Virus record (IMG/VR): IMGVR_UViG_3300037087_000076
Span: 1 to 30,807 of that record
Strand: one strand, 5' to 3'
Length of the DNA: 30,807 nucleotides
Source: a virus
The notes under the pieces were generated by a model that had not been told where the DNA came from, did no database searches, and saw nothing but the letters and a program-made list of their open reading frames with translations. Numbering within the stretch: position 1 is the first letter of the stretch; every line of letters begins with the position of its first letter. The translations under genes were made by a program, and so were the position numbers. Below are positions 1 to 8,374 of this stretch, piece after piece.

Positions 1-320
1 ACTCCCTCGCGGTAGAAGTTGGCGTACTTGATGTTTCCGCGAAAGAACGTGTGCGTGTTTCCCTGGTATCCACCACGCAATATGATGTCGTTGAATTCAT
101 CGCGAACCAGCGTCTCGTTAGCCTGGTTCATGTTGTAGATCCAAATCGTGGCCACGTTCGGCGTTCGGTAGATCGTCTTTGTGAACTCCCACTTGATGCG
201 AAGCTCTTCAATCAGAAGCCCATTCGACGGGGACACATCGCCGTTGCCGTTCTTACCGACCAGTAATTGGCACGTGCGCAGCCACTTGGTGGACTTCTTT
301 TCTGTGGCCGTAATCGTCAC
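1..320 (-). CDS. Baseplate hub-like protein, N-terminal part (cut by window edge)
   Basis: A minus-strand frame is open from a GTG at 320 to the left edge (about 106 residues seen). The start shares four bases (GTGA) with the stop of the upstream gene, which argues for translational coupling and decides the start. The visible part begins MTITATEKKSTKWLRTC and continues as an alternating hydrophobic, beta-rich sequence (VATIWIYNMNQ, HTFFRGNIKYANFY). This style is seen in baseplate hub proteins that follow Dit-like and plug proteins in Pam3-type baseplates. The function is inferred mainly from gene order; no catalytic motif is visible. Confidence 0.6.
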   Translation of the reverse strand, partial: MTITATEKKSTKWLRTCQLLVGKNGNGDVSPSNGLLIEELRIKWEFTKTIYRTPNVATIWIYNMNQANETLVRDEFNDIILRGGYQGNTHTFFRGNIKYANFYREG

Positions 321-649
321 GCGACAACCTCACCCGGCGCCACAAACACGACCTGAATTCTAACGCCAAGGTCTTCAGGGCCAGCATCCACCGCGGCCAA
401 CATGCTCGACGCCGCTCGGTCGATTGCATACATGGACCCGATGCCAAGCGCATAGGGGGCCAGCAAGTCACACCCAAGCAAGATGGGAACGCCAGACACA
501 AGCGGCACGCCGGTCGAATCAAACGAGAGGTCGAAATACCACGTCTGGTTGCGCTCGTTGAAGTGCTGAACGAAATGATAGGCGACTCCGTTCAGGTTCG
601 CGGTGAAGTCGGACCAAGCATCGGATGAAAATGGGATGACTTGCATCAC
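317..649 (-). CDS. Baseplate plug-like protein (Pam3 gp18 type)
   Basis: A 110-residue protein whose sequence resembles the small plug proteins of simple contractile-tail baseplates. Recognisable features are an N-terminal MQVIPFSSDAWSDFTANLNG, a central HFVQHFNERNQTWYFDLSFD, and the later stretch GVPLVSGVPILLGCDLLAPY. Such proteins close the end of the tail tube next to the hub. ATG at 649 overlaps the end of the upstream gene (stop at 646-648), and the stop overlaps the GTG of the next gene. It is therefore the middle member of a tightly coupled trio. The assignment rests on recalled family resemblance and context. Confidence 0.65.
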   Translation of the reverse strand: MMQVIPFSSDAWSDFTANLNGVAYHFVQHFNERNQTWYFDLSFDSTGVPLVSGVPILLGCDLLAPYALGIGSMYAIDRAASSMLAAVDAGPEDLGVRIQVVFVAPGEVVA

Positions 650-1293
650 TTCCCCTTACCAGTAATGGAGGACAATGACGACTTCGTGGTCTTCTTTATG
701 TCCTCCGGCGGCTCCTCAGCTTCTTCCTTGCCCTTCGTGACCTTTGGCGCGGCCTTCCGATCAACCGCCTTGGTAGCGCGCGGAGAAAAAAGAACGGTCT
801 GGGTCGTCGCGAACGTCACTTGATGAAGCTGAATCTTCGCCCGCATTACCCCGCATGAGTCCTTCGCCTGCTCAGCCGAGCCGTTCTCAAACATCATGTT
901 CTGATACAAGCGCAAGCCCGTCTGCACATCGAAAATCGCAAACGACTTCGCTCGGTCAATGATGAACTTCCAGGCGTTAATCGACCTGCGAACGTTGCCC
1001 TCGCCGGCTTCCGTCCACGTCGTGGCGAGCTTGTATGATGGCGTTCCGCTGTCGTCGGAAATCAGTGGCGTGTCTGATACGGCAACCTCCATCGTGAGAA
1101 TGTCCGGCTTGTTGTAGGCGTGGTCAGCTAGGCTCACGCCTGTCTCGACTGGGTTTTCTGTAATCGCTACGTCGAAAGCGTGGTGCTCATTGATGACGGC
1201 ATCGAACACATAGATGGACGGAAGCCCCGTAACCTCATCGGTTCCGAAGTCAAACTTCCTATCTATGCGCTCTATGATTGCAGTTGTCGCCAT
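646..1293 (-). CDS. Dit-like baseplate/distal tail protein
   Basis: A 215-residue protein. Residues from about 5 to 90 (AIIERIDRKFDFGTDEVTGL, then AFDVAITENPVETGVSLADH) match the pattern of the phage Dit-like N-terminal domain, which forms the ring joining the tail tube to the hub. The family hallmark is the 'E-x-P-V-E-x-G-x-x-x-x-D-H' stretch followed by a block ending in 'M-E-V-A-V-S-D'. The C-terminal 35 residues are lysine and glutamate rich and look disordered. The gene starts where the tape-measure gene ends (shared position 1293) and overlaps the next gene by four bases. Confidence 0.75.
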   Translation of the reverse strand: MATTAIIERIDRKFDFGTDEVTGLPSIYVFDAVINEHHAFDVAITENPVETGVSLADHAYNKPDILTMEVAVSDTPLISDDSGTPSYKLATTWTEAGEGNVRRSINAWKFIIDRAKSFAIFDVQTGLRLYQNMMFENGSAEQAKDSCGVMRAKIQLHQVTFATTQTVLFSPRATKAVDRKAAPKVTKGKEEAEEPPEDIKKTTKSSLSSITGKGK

Positions 1294-3080
1294 TACCGTG
1301 TCCCGCCTTGACCGTCGCGAGTGTGGTTCCTGGCCGCCCGCTGTATGCGGCGCCAGGTCTTGTCACCGCTCGATGCTTCGTGGACGTGAACCTCTCCGAT
1401 GTGGACGCTGCTATCGCTGCGTTGATTCACTGTAGACCGACCTGCGCCCGTTCCCGAGCCCCATGGCATTGCCGCTGCGCTAGGGTCACTGAGTGCGCCA
1501 AGGCCTTTGTTGGTGCGATTGTTGAACGCTTGGTTTTGCTGATTGAACCAATCTTCATCCATCCCTGCGTATGCCGCACGGGTCTTACCAGTGCCGGATG
1601 TGGGAGCCTCGAAGGATGGCAGGACTATGCCAAGCGCTCCGGCTACCGCCTTCAGAGGTCCTGTGATGTAGCCGCCGATTTCTTTCAGCTTGTCGAAGCA
1701 CCACTCGAATGCTTTGCCCAGCCATGTTACGACCGGATCCCATGCTTCTTTAAGCAGCGAGGCGCCAAGCTTGATCTCCTCGATCGGAAGCAGCACCTTT
1801 GCGATTGGCTCTAGCCACTCCTCCCACATCTCGCTGAACCATTGCGAGACCGGCCCCCAGCTATCATAGAGGTCTGTGGCGGCGATGACGAGCCCACCAA
1901 TGCCAACAACCAGAAGCCCAAGCGGCCCGCTCCCCGTGGTCAGCGCAATGAGCGCCCCACTGAGAAGCGCGATCGCTCCCTGTGCAACCTGGACGGCATA
2001 CGGGAACTTCGTCAGGAGCCAACCGGTTACGCTCGTTCCACCTTGGTAGAACACGTACAGGTCTTCCGCCACGAGTGCCAGCGCCGCAAACAGGCCGCCG
2101 GTAAGGATTCCCTTCATCACGGAGAATCCGCTGTTGAGCAACCCGGCCGCGCCATTGGCAGAACCCAGCGCTTTGACCACCTTGGTGAGTTTCGATCCCC
2201 AGTCCAGGAACATCATCCCGTACTTGTGGGCCATGAGCACGCCGAACACGGCCGCGATCTTCCCGGCGTTCTCCCAGAGCAGCTTGGCCACTTTGACGAC
2301 GCCGTCGATGTAGCCCTGAATCATCTTGATGTTCTTGGCGTCCGATACCCACGCCGTGAACTTCTTCAGCAGGTCGTTTACGGTGGGCAGGAGCCCGATG
2401 GCAAGGCGTTGCTTGAGCCGCTGGAATGCGCCCTCGGCCTTTAGGAAAAGCTTCTCGCTCTTGTCTGCGCGTTCATAATCGCTATCCTTGAATGCTCCAG
2501 CCTTTAGGGCTTCCTCGCGAAGTCGCTGGAAATTTGCGCCACCTTCGCGCAGGAGCGGAATCAGCTTCTGGTCGATGCCGAGCGCGTTCGCCATGGCAAG
2601 GTTCTTGCCCGTGTTCCCGCCTTTCATCTTGTCAGCGACTTCGCCAAGCATCTGGTCGAAGGTCTTGATCTGCCCGTGGGCATCCTTCGCCTTGAGCCCG
2701 AAGCGTGACAGCATCTTCTCGGCCCGCGGGAACCCGGACGCAGCTTGACCTAGCGTAGCGTTCAAGCTCGCAATCGTGCTCTCCATGCCCTGCAAAGATG
2801 AATCGTGCTCGGCGGCGACGCGCCCGAGCGCAGCTACGTCGGTGGCCGCCAAGTCAACACGTTCGCTAAAAACCTGAATATCAGCCATCCCCTCGATGGT
2901 GGATTTTATGAACTCGCCAGCGCGCTTCAGTCCCTCGAATCCTAGGTACATCTCACCAAGATGCTTGAGTCCTTCCATCTTCTCTTTGAGATGGTCGACG
3001 TTCTTGGCAAAACCCTCCATGCCTTTCGGGTCAACCGAAAAGCCTAGCCGGACCATGAGCGAATCGAGAACCGTAGCCAC
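1293..3080 (-). CDS. Tail tape measure protein
   Basis: A 595-residue protein at the usual place directly after the tail assembly chaperone pair. The N-terminal third is amphipathic helix (residues 1-230). The middle holds several hydrophobic helices, for example around SVMKGILTGGLFAALALVAE and GSGPLGLLVVGIGGLVIAAT, as in tape measures that enter the host membrane. The C-terminus is polar and low in complexity. The GTG start at 3080 overlaps by one base the TAG of the frameshifted chaperone frame. At roughly 1.5 Å per residue, the rule used for tape measures, the length would suit a tail of about 90 nm. No peptidase or lysozyme domain is seen. Confidence 0.85.
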   Translation of the reverse strand: MATVLDSLMVRLGFSVDPKGMEGFAKNVDHLKEKMEGLKHLGEMYLGFEGLKRAGEFIKSTIEGMADIQVFSERVDLAATDVAALGRVAAEHDSSLQGMESTIASLNATLGQAASGFPRAEKMLSRFGLKAKDAHGQIKTFDQMLGEVADKMKGGNTGKNLAMANALGIDQKLIPLLREGGANFQRLREEALKAGAFKDSDYERADKSEKLFLKAEGAFQRLKQRLAIGLLPTVNDLLKKFTAWVSDAKNIKMIQGYIDGVVKVAKLLWENAGKIAAVFGVLMAHKYGMMFLDWGSKLTKVVKALGSANGAAGLLNSGFSVMKGILTGGLFAALALVAEDLYVFYQGGTSVTGWLLTKFPYAVQVAQGAIALLSGALIALTTGSGPLGLLVVGIGGLVIAATDLYDSWGPVSQWFSEMWEEWLEPIAKVLLPIEEIKLGASLLKEAWDPVVTWLGKAFEWCFDKLKEIGGYITGPLKAVAGALGIVLPSFEAPTSGTGKTRAAYAGMDEDWFNQQNQAFNNRTNKGLGALSDPSAAAMPWGSGTGAGRSTVNQRSDSSVHIGEVHVHEASSGDKTWRRIQRAARNHTRDGQGGTR

Positions 3081-3340
3081 TACTCACGCTTCTTTCGTTC
3101 AGCTTCCACCCGACGCTCGTGTTCCTCTTGCATGTCGAGTGCCTCGTGAAAATCAGCAAGCTCGCAAATCGAATACGTGCCCGCCCCGGCTTCGGTGAGC
3201 TGCCAGAGTTGGCAGAGGGGCGGATTCCTCATGATGGGCCTCCAGATGTACCAGTTCACGTTATCAGACGTGACTGGCTCTATGCTACTGGCGTCGTCGT
3301 TTCCTGGTTGCTGCTGGACCTTCGACGGAACTCTTCGACT
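3080..3340 (-). CDS. Tail assembly chaperone, -1 frame extension (gpT-like part)
   Basis: This is the second half of the chaperone, reached by a -1 slip at 3340-3346. After the slip the frame runs 86 codons to TAG at 3080-3082, giving a fusion of about 210 residues. It contains WYIWRPIMRNPPLCQLW and ends in a charged helix (MQEEHERRVEAERKKRE). An ATG at 3232 inside it has a good ribosome binding site (GGAGG seven bases upstream), so a free 50-residue product is also possible. In many tailed phages the two forms coat the tape measure before tube assembly. The extension spans the whole otherwise unexplained gap between chaperone and tape measure genes, which strengthens the call. Confidence 0.8.
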   Translation of the reverse strand, partial: SRRVPSKVQQQPGNDDASSIEPVTSDNVNWYIWRPIMRNPPLCQLWQLTEAGAGTYSICELADFHEALDMQEEHERRVEAERKKRE

Positions 3341-3711
3341 AAAGGGCCGAGGTTGTGCTCGACGGCAGCGATGAACGCCTGCCAGATGTCAAGCGGGCGC
3401 TCCGAGAAGTCCGAGTCGATGTGCGAGAATTTTCGCCCATCGATCGTCATGTAGTCGTTGAATACCAAATTCATCAACCGAGTCAACTCGGAGAGAGTGA
3501 GGTTCTTGGCCACGTTCGCGACCACCTCAGTGATCCCGAGCGCAAGCGCTGACCCGACGTCTCCCTTGGCCGCGGCAAGCAGCGGGGAGATGTCGAGTTT
3601 TCCAGCGACCTTGAGCAGCGACAGCTGAAGGTCGAGCGCTTGCGTGGCGGAACACCGAAGAATCTCGTATGTGCGCCCGCCGATTGCTTTCGTGGTTTTG
3701 CTGAATGCCAT
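3280..3711 (-). CDS. Tail assembly chaperone (gpG-like, zero-frame product)
   Basis: A 143-residue protein between the tube and tape measure genes. It starts MAFSKTTKAIGGRTYEILRC and has a helical core with LMNLVFNDYMTIDGRKF, a style seen in chaperones of contractile tails with DUF3277 tubes. ATG at 3711 lies three bases after the tube gene stop. It carries the slippery heptamer near codon 123, so it should give a short major product and a minor longer fusion. The final 20 residues (RRRSSSNQETTTPVA) are low in complexity, as is common past the slip site. Confidence 0.8.
   Translation of the reverse strand: MAFSKTTKAIGGRTYEILRCSATQALDLQLSLLKVAGKLDISPLLAAAKGDVGSALALGITEVVANVAKNLTLSELTRLMNLVFNDYMTIDGRKFSHIDSDFSERPLDIWQAFIAAVEHNLGPLVEEFRRRSSSNQETTTPVA
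3340..3346 (-). other. Programmed -1 ribosomal frameshift site (CCCTTTA)
   Basis: Reading the minus strand, the chaperone codons are GG[C] [CCT] [TTA], so the heptamer C-CCT-TTA has the X-XXY-YYZ form in the correct phase. Slipping back one base gives CCC TTT and leads into the open -1 frame. The zero frame ends 58 bases further on, at 3280-3282. Position, phase and neighbouring tape measure gene all fit the lambda gpG/gpGT arrangement. I did not identify a definite stimulatory RNA structure. Confidence 0.8.
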
Positions 3712-3714
3712 CGC

Positions 3715-4179
3715 TTAACCCAGGGCCTCGGCAATGGAAGTGGGAACGCCGGCAAAGGGCGGGTCGCCGAGTTGCATGTGCAATTGCTCGAAAATGAACA
3801 CCCACTCGACGGTGCTGGCCTTCGCGCCACGAGTATAGTCAGGGTGCTTCTTGATGTAGCCGACGGTGGTTCCGACGCCATCGTTTCGATAGACATCCTG
3901 CTGTTGGACAACAACGGGGACAAAACCCTCCATGTGGTCTTGCCCTGTAGTGATTTTGTTCAGGTAGCTGTTGGTCGGCGATGTCTGCTGCAGCTTGATC
4001 GTGACCTGTCCGGACTTGTCAGCCGACAGACTCACAACCATGTTGCCGTCGACGCCGACTTCGTGGCTCGCATTGTCTGCAAGACGCTCGGCCTTGAACG
4101 CATCATCGCCGCTTGCGAAGTTGGTCACGGGAACCCCGTTGACCGTCGTGAGAGTCTTTCGCCAATCGTAGAATTTCAT
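3715..4179 (-). CDS. Tail tube protein (DUF3277 family)
   Basis: A 154-residue protein beginning MKFYDWRKTLTTVNGVPVTN. The order sheath, tube, chaperone and the pattern '...NGVPVTNFASGDDAF...VSLSADKSGQVTIKLQQTSP' match the DUF3277 tail tube family. The protein stacks as hexameric rings inside the sheath. ATG at 4179 is preceded by AAGGAG with seven bases of spacing, one of the strongest ribosome binding sites in the block, as expected for an abundant virion protein. Confidence 0.85.
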   Translation of the reverse strand: MKFYDWRKTLTTVNGVPVTNFASGDDAFKAERLADNASHEVGVDGNMVVSLSADKSGQVTIKLQQTSPTNSYLNKITTGQDHMEGFVPVVVQQQDVYRNDGVGTTVGYIKKHPDYTRGAKASTVEWVFIFEQLHMQLGDPPFAGVPTSIAEALG

Positions 4180-4190
4180 GTTTCAGCTCC

Positions 4191-5342
4191 TTAGCGTTGG
4201 AAGATGATGGTAGGGGCGAGGTACTGAAGCGCGCCTGCGCCTACGACAGCGGTGGTGATGGCAGGGGCCTTGCGGGCGGCTCGGTCCGCCGTGGTCAAGC
4301 TCGTGATCGGCTGGGCATACGAGTAGTAGCCGGTGCCCACGAAGTCGTTCTGATCGAGCTCTCCGAAGCCAGGGAAGCCCCATACGCCGGGAGCCGCCAG
4401 GCCATTACGCACGGCCTTGTCGAGCGTCTTCTTGGCCGCGTTCACGAGTAGCTGCGCGCCCTTGTCGGTGCCTGGAACTCGCTGGCTCGTGAGAAGGTTC
4501 ACGTAGTCGACTTGCATGTTGGCAACGAGCCAGTCGAGTGCCATTCCCTCATCGACAAATCGGCCATTGACGCCCGTTCCGCCGAACGCCTGACCACGCT
4601 GGAGCATGAGAGCAGAGCCGAATACCGCGTAGACGTTGCCGTTAAGTCCAGGGGTAGCACCATCGGTGGTTCCGCAAATCGCATTGAACTGAGTCTGTGT
4701 GACAGTCGCGCCAGAGACCCCAGTAAGAACCGCCATGAGCGACGTCTTGATGCCGTTCGGCTGGTCGTATTGGGTCGTCATGTAGAAGGCCATCACGGCC
4801 GCGTGAATCGTCGCGTGAGCATCGCTGGCGGCGTCCGAGTAAATGCCCATGCTTCGCGAGTAGCCAGCCGCGTTCGCGGTGTGGAGCATGCTCGTGGTGT
4901 CAGGTGGGCTGATGCACGCTGCCTCTTGAGTGCAGAAGAAGAACCGGCGGCCGTTGGCCTCAACCCAAGCAGCGACCAGCATCTGGTCAGCAGTCGCGAC
5001 ATCCGACACGCAAGCCACTCCGTAGAAAGCCGGGTTGGCGTCAGCGCAAGCGGTAATAGCCGCCGTATAGGTAGCGTCAGCCGTGGCATGCACGCCGACC
5101 ATGAGCGACGCAGGAGTTGGCGTCTGCGAAAAGTAGGTAGCTGCGAATTGCAAAAGTACGGTGTCGCTCACGAAGGCCGCAGCAACCGCCGCATAGGTTG
5201 TGAAAGTTTGCACCCGCCCTGCACCAGGAACGCTCGTCCCATGCGTGAGCACGAGCCCGGAGTTGAAGCTGGGCGCCGCCTGCGGGGTCGCAGAAAGCAC
5301 CAACGTGACGGGGGCGATGTTGTTCAGAGAAAGCGTGCTCAT
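4191..5342 (-). CDS. Contractile tail sheath protein (DUF3383 family)
   Basis: A 383-residue protein. The start MSTLSLNNIAPVTLVLS and the C-terminal block with GQLLV-like helix, GFGELDQNDFVGTGYYSYAQ and AP-x-I-T-T-A fit the DUF3383 sheath family. Sheath subunits surround the tube and contract to drive it through the envelope, so this gene shows that the phage has a contractile tail. ATG overlaps the stop of the upstream terminator gene (ATGA, 5339-5342). Confidence 0.88.
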   Translation of the reverse strand: MSTLSLNNIAPVTLVLSATPQAAPSFNSGLVLTHGTSVPGAGRVQTFTTYAAVAAAFVSDTVLLQFAATYFSQTPTPASLMVGVHATADATYTAAITACADANPAFYGVACVSDVATADQMLVAAWVEANGRRFFFCTQEAACISPPDTTSMLHTANAAGYSRSMGIYSDAASDAHATIHAAVMAFYMTTQYDQPNGIKTSLMAVLTGVSGATVTQTQFNAICGTTDGATPGLNGNVYAVFGSALMLQRGQAFGGTGVNGRFVDEGMALDWLVANMQVDYVNLLTSQRVPGTDKGAQLLVNAAKKTLDKAVRNGLAAPGVWGFPGFGELDQNDFVGTGYYSYAQPITSLTTADRAARKAPAITTAVVGAGALQYLAPTIIFQR

Positions 5343-5968
5343 GGTGTGACCTCAATTGGGTAGACGTCCGGCGATGTCTTGCCTGGTGATTGGTAACGAA
5401 CCTCTGCGCTCTTGATTGAGCCGAACGATTCGATAAGAAATTGCTCACGGTTCACAATGACGAAGGTCATGTCCACGCTGCCGCGGTCTTCCCACGTCGA
5501 GCTGTTGACGAATGCACCGACGTCGCGGGGCTCGCTGGAGTCTTCAAGGCCGAGGCCCATTTGCTCCATGAGCGCCATCATCGGCGATGATGCTAGGATC
5601 GTGTCGAGACGTGCAGCCTTGTCGACTGCTGACATCCCGAACTGGGCAAGCCCTGCACCGTCAGAAGTGGGCGTGGCATGGCGAAAGAATTGGATCGAGG
5701 CCGTGAACCTGTAGACGTTCTCGATGTTCTCGTTGACCTTCGTACTTCCCGTAGTCGGGTCGTTCACGTACTCCACCGACTGCGCGCCAAAATCAGCCGA
5801 TGGCCCGGCCATGATCTTGACCGTCGCAAATTCTGACACCTCGTTGCCCACCGGATACGGCTGGCCGGCAGGACGAACGCTTCCGCTCGGCATGTTGTAC
5901 GCTGCGCCCACGAGCTTGCGCACGAAATGGGAACACGCATCGACGAATGAAGGAGGCGCGTAGCTCAT
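5339..5968 (-). CDS. Tail terminator / neck protein (LIC_12616-like)
   Basis: A 209-residue protein directly before the sheath. It has an N-terminal MSYAPPSFVDACSHFVRKLV, a central 'VYRFTASIQFFRHAT' beta segment, and a C-terminal region around WEDRGSVDMTFVIVNREQFL. This agrees with neck terminator proteins that cap the tail and join it to the head. The start overlaps the stop of the preceding gene by four bases (5965-5968). The family name is from recall; the role is well supported by order (connector, this gene, sheath, tube). Confidence 0.7.
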   Translation of the reverse strand: MSYAPPSFVDACSHFVRKLVGAAYNMPSGSVRPAGQPYPVGNEVSEFATVKIMAGPSADFGAQSVEYVNDPTTGSTKVNENIENVYRFTASIQFFRHATPTSDGAGLAQFGMSAVDKAARLDTILASSPMMALMEQMGLGLEDSSEPRDVGAFVNSSTWEDRGSVDMTFVIVNREQFLIESFGSIKSAEVRYQSPGKTSPDVYPIEVTP

Positions 5969-6342
5969 ACCGCCTCGCCATACAAGCGCTGTGCGAGCGC
6001 CTTGGTCATGCCGTGCTTGTCAAATGCTTGGACGTGGACAACGCGGAACTGGTTGCCAGCGTCGTCGATCAGAACGTCAGGGAGTTGTGATTGTCCATCG
6101 CCGGGGCTCAGGTCGGCTGATGCCGTGAAGAACGCTTGCACGTCAGCTAGCCGCGTTCCTTCAGGAAGGTATTTCGCGTCGGCAGTGGCCGCCGGCTGAA
6201 TGATCCCAGGGATATCGGTAGTGTCGGTATAAGTCGTGGTGGCCAGGCCGTAATTGGAAAGCGTAGACGTTGGCCGGCGACGCGTGAACAGAGTCCCGCC
6301 AAGGTCGGCGTCTGACATCAGGTCGGACACGTCAACGCGCAT
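5965..6342 (-). CDS. Head-tail connector-like protein
   Basis: A 125-residue protein if translation starts at the ATG at 6342, which has GAAGG about eight bases upstream; a GTG at 6351 in frame is an alternative. It begins MRVDVSDLMSDADLGGTLFT and contains a threonine-rich middle and DVLIDDAGNQFRVVHVQAFD. This layout (short beta-rich protein between a gp10-like protein and a tail terminator) is typical of head-tail joining or stopper proteins. No motif allows a more exact name. Confidence 0.6.
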   Translation of the reverse strand: MRVDVSDLMSDADLGGTLFTRRRPTSTLSNYGLATTTYTDTTDIPGIIQPAATADAKYLPEGTRLADVQAFFTASADLSPGDGQSQLPDVLIDDAGNQFRVVHVQAFDKHGMTKALAQRLYGEAV

Positions 6343-6859
6343 TGGACGCACCTTCGACGACGTACGTCACAGCCTGCCTTAAATTTCCCGTATCGATAAG
6401 CGGGCGCGTAGAGCCCTTGCGCTTGATGGTCTCGGGCTTGAGCGGCACGAACGAGCCGACAACAAACTCGCGTTTGACCTCGCCGACTGCAACCACTCCA
6501 AGCTTTTCGAGTGCTTGTTCGATGGTCATCTTGCCGAGCAGCACTTTGCGAAGACTATCGATATTTACCGCGTTCAGCTTGGGCGCCGCGCGCCGAATGC
6601 CACCGCGAAGAAAAGAACGCTCTGGGATGCCCTGCTCGGGCGAGCCAAACTCGTGGACGGCCGCGATGGTGGCCATGGATGTACCGCCGCCCGCATCGTG
6701 CTTTACCGTGACCTTGGCCTTCTTGCCGTTGTCGAAGGTAACGTCCGCCTTGAACGCCGTGTGCTCTACGCCAGCCGGTACGCCAACCAGCACCGAACGA
6801 TTCGCCGAGTTCATGCGCGCCATCAGCGCCTTGAGCCCTGGGAGATCGCCGCCGCTCAT
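6332..6859 (-). CDS. Tail completion / HK97 gp10-like protein
   Basis: A 175-residue protein. Residues from about 65 (ATIAAVHEFGSPEQGIPERS) through FLRGGIRRA and the C-terminal block (PLKPETIKRKGSTRPLIDTG, NLRQAVTY) are the hallmark of the HK97 gp10-like and related tail-completion families. In particular 'HEFGSPEQGIPERSFLR' and 'PLIDTGNLR' are conserved there. These proteins act at the head-tail interface. The ATG overlaps the stop of the connector gene upstream (6856-6859). The call is secure at family level. Confidence 0.82.
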   Translation of the reverse strand: MSGGDLPGLKALMARMNSANRSVLVGVPAGVEHTAFKADVTFDNGKKAKVTVKHDAGGGTSMATIAAVHEFGSPEQGIPERSFLRGGIRRAAPKLNAVNIDSLRKVLLGKMTIEQALEKLGVVAVGEVKREFVVGSFVPLKPETIKRKGSTRPLIDTGNLRQAVTYVVEGASNAR

Positions 6860-7224
6860 GCCGCAAACCCTCCCATGCCAACGAGCCGCCGCAGCCGGCA
6901 GAACTCTTGCCCGTAGCTAGTCCGCATGTACGGGTCCTTGGCTTGGGCGTTAATCATCATGGAGTCGTATGACTTTGAAACAGGTCCAACCGCCTTGGAC
7001 GCAGTGTCACCCGCGTCCGCGCGATTGGTGGGTTGGGTAGCGCGCAGGTTCGACATTACGATCCTGTGCGCTATCCAATTGCCAAGACCTTCCGAGTACC
7101 AGGCCCCCCATCGATCAACGTCGAAGAAGGGCGCAGCCTTGACCAGCCACTTGGCAATGGTCGCCGGTGTCTCTGCCGCGAATGCGGCAAAGTCAGGGTC
7201 GGCTAGAAACTCGGCAGGTGTCAT
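6856..7224 (-). CDS. Head-tail connector (DUF4054 family)
   Basis: A 122-residue all-helical protein. It starts MTPAEFLADPDFAAFAAETP and continues with AAPFFDVDRWGAWYSEGLGNWIAHR, the pattern of DUF4054 connectors (FP-EFxxxPD start, then a tryptophan-rich 'AxxFxDxxxWGxxYxxGxxLWxAH'-like block). The C-terminal DPYMRTSYGQEFCRLRRLVG is also typical. It follows the major capsid gene and should bind beneath the portal. Confidence 0.85.
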   Translation of the reverse strand: MTPAEFLADPDFAAFAAETPATIAKWLVKAAPFFDVDRWGAWYSEGLGNWIAHRIVMSNLRATQPTNRADAGDTASKAVGPVSKSYDSMMINAQAKDPYMRTSYGQEFCRLRRLVGMGGFAA

Positions 7225-7242
7225 TGATGCCCGTTGCTTGCT

Positions 7243-8355
7243 CTAGGCTTCGTCGCAGTAGAGCCAGGTGTAGGGATAGCGCACGTTCAGGCCGGCGTAG
7301 CGGTAGGTGCCCGGCACGAAGATGTCGAGACCTTCGGGCTGAGGAGCCAGGAACCGCAGCGGCATGGGGATGTGCATGATCATCCGGCGCGACTCGTTCC
7401 GGTAGAACAGCATGCGGCTGGCCGCCGTGGAACCGTTCGAGTGGCTGAAGCCCTTGTTCGAGAACTGATAGACAGGCTCGATACTGATTGGCTCTTTCTT
7501 GGTCGTGGTGAGGATGTTGCCTTCCTCGATCAAGCTGAGCAGCGTCTTGGTCCCGAGCGCGTTGTAGGTGGTCGCCAGCACCGAGTAGGTGGCCGGGTCC
7601 ATCGCAACGGTATTAGGAAGCACGACGTACTGACTGTTCTGCCAGGCCGTGAGCAGGCACAGATTGAAGTCGGCAAGAATCTTTTGGAAGTTGCCCAACG
7701 CAGCCTGAGTCGCCCAGGCGCCGGTGTAACCCGACATGGACTGGTTGATCAGCGTGATTTGTCCAGCGGCCGTTCCGGTCGTCTGATTGGTCATGCCGAG
7801 GTAGCTCGCGCCACCCGCAACGCCGGCCACTTCGCCGTTCATCGCGACTTCGTTCAAGTGGCGCTCTGCCATCTCGACGGCGGTCTGCATACGAGCAATC
7901 GGGAGCGGACGAAGGAACTTCGCCGACTCGATCAGCTCTTGCTGATTGTAGCGGTAGCCAGCGCCACCGTTGACCACCTGGATTTCGACCTGGCCCGCAG
8001 ACACGTCAGCCGTGGGAACATCCTTCGAGCTGGCAGAAACCCGCTTGCCCTGGCCGACCTTGTCGTAGACCTGGTAACGAACGCTGGCCGCTTCGGGGCC
8101 GGCTTCGGAAGTCACGGGTACGAGGGAACGGAACTGCATCTCCGTGTATTCGCGCTCGTAGACAGTCGCCTCGGTATAGGCGAGCTGAGACACCACGAAG
8201 GCCATCGTCTCGGGCGAGTCGACTACTTCCTGGTGACCGTTGTTGTGCATGAGCTTGGCGACTCCCTCGCGCAAAAGACCCATCCGGGCCTCGTCGACCA
8301 GGGCGGTCGTAGGTGCGCAGGACTCGCAATCAATGACGTTTACTTTGCGTAGCAT
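7243..8355 (-). CDS. Major capsid protein (DUF2184 family, HK97 fold)
   Basis: A 370-residue protein in the expected slot after cement protein and before connector. Sequence blocks such as YTEATVYEREYTEMQFRSLV, AGYRYNQQELIESAKFLRP and the C-terminal FLAPQPEGLDIFVPGTYRYA match the DUF2184 major capsid family (HK97 fold). Unlike many HK97-type capsids, no long N-terminal delta domain precedes these blocks, in line with a separate scaffold. AGGAG precedes the ATG by about eleven bases. Confidence 0.9.
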   Translation of the reverse strand: MLRKVNVIDCESCAPTTALVDEARMGLLREGVAKLMHNNGHQEVVDSPETMAFVVSQLAYTEATVYEREYTEMQFRSLVPVTSEAGPEAASVRYQVYDKVGQGKRVSASSKDVPTADVSAGQVEIQVVNGGAGYRYNQQELIESAKFLRPLPIARMQTAVEMAERHLNEVAMNGEVAGVAGGASYLGMTNQTTGTAAGQITLINQSMSGYTGAWATQAALGNFQKILADFNLCLLTAWQNSQYVVLPNTVAMDPATYSVLATTYNALGTKTLLSLIEEGNILTTTKKEPISIEPVYQFSNKGFSHSNGSTAASRMLFYRNESRRMIMHIPMPLRFLAPQPEGLDIFVPGTYRYAGLNVRYPYTWLYCDEA

Positions 8356-8374
8356 GTTGTGTTCTTTCTCCTGA

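Noticed and set aside
7234-8352. A 372-residue plus-strand frame
   Set aside because: It is antisense to the major capsid protein, whose family is clear.
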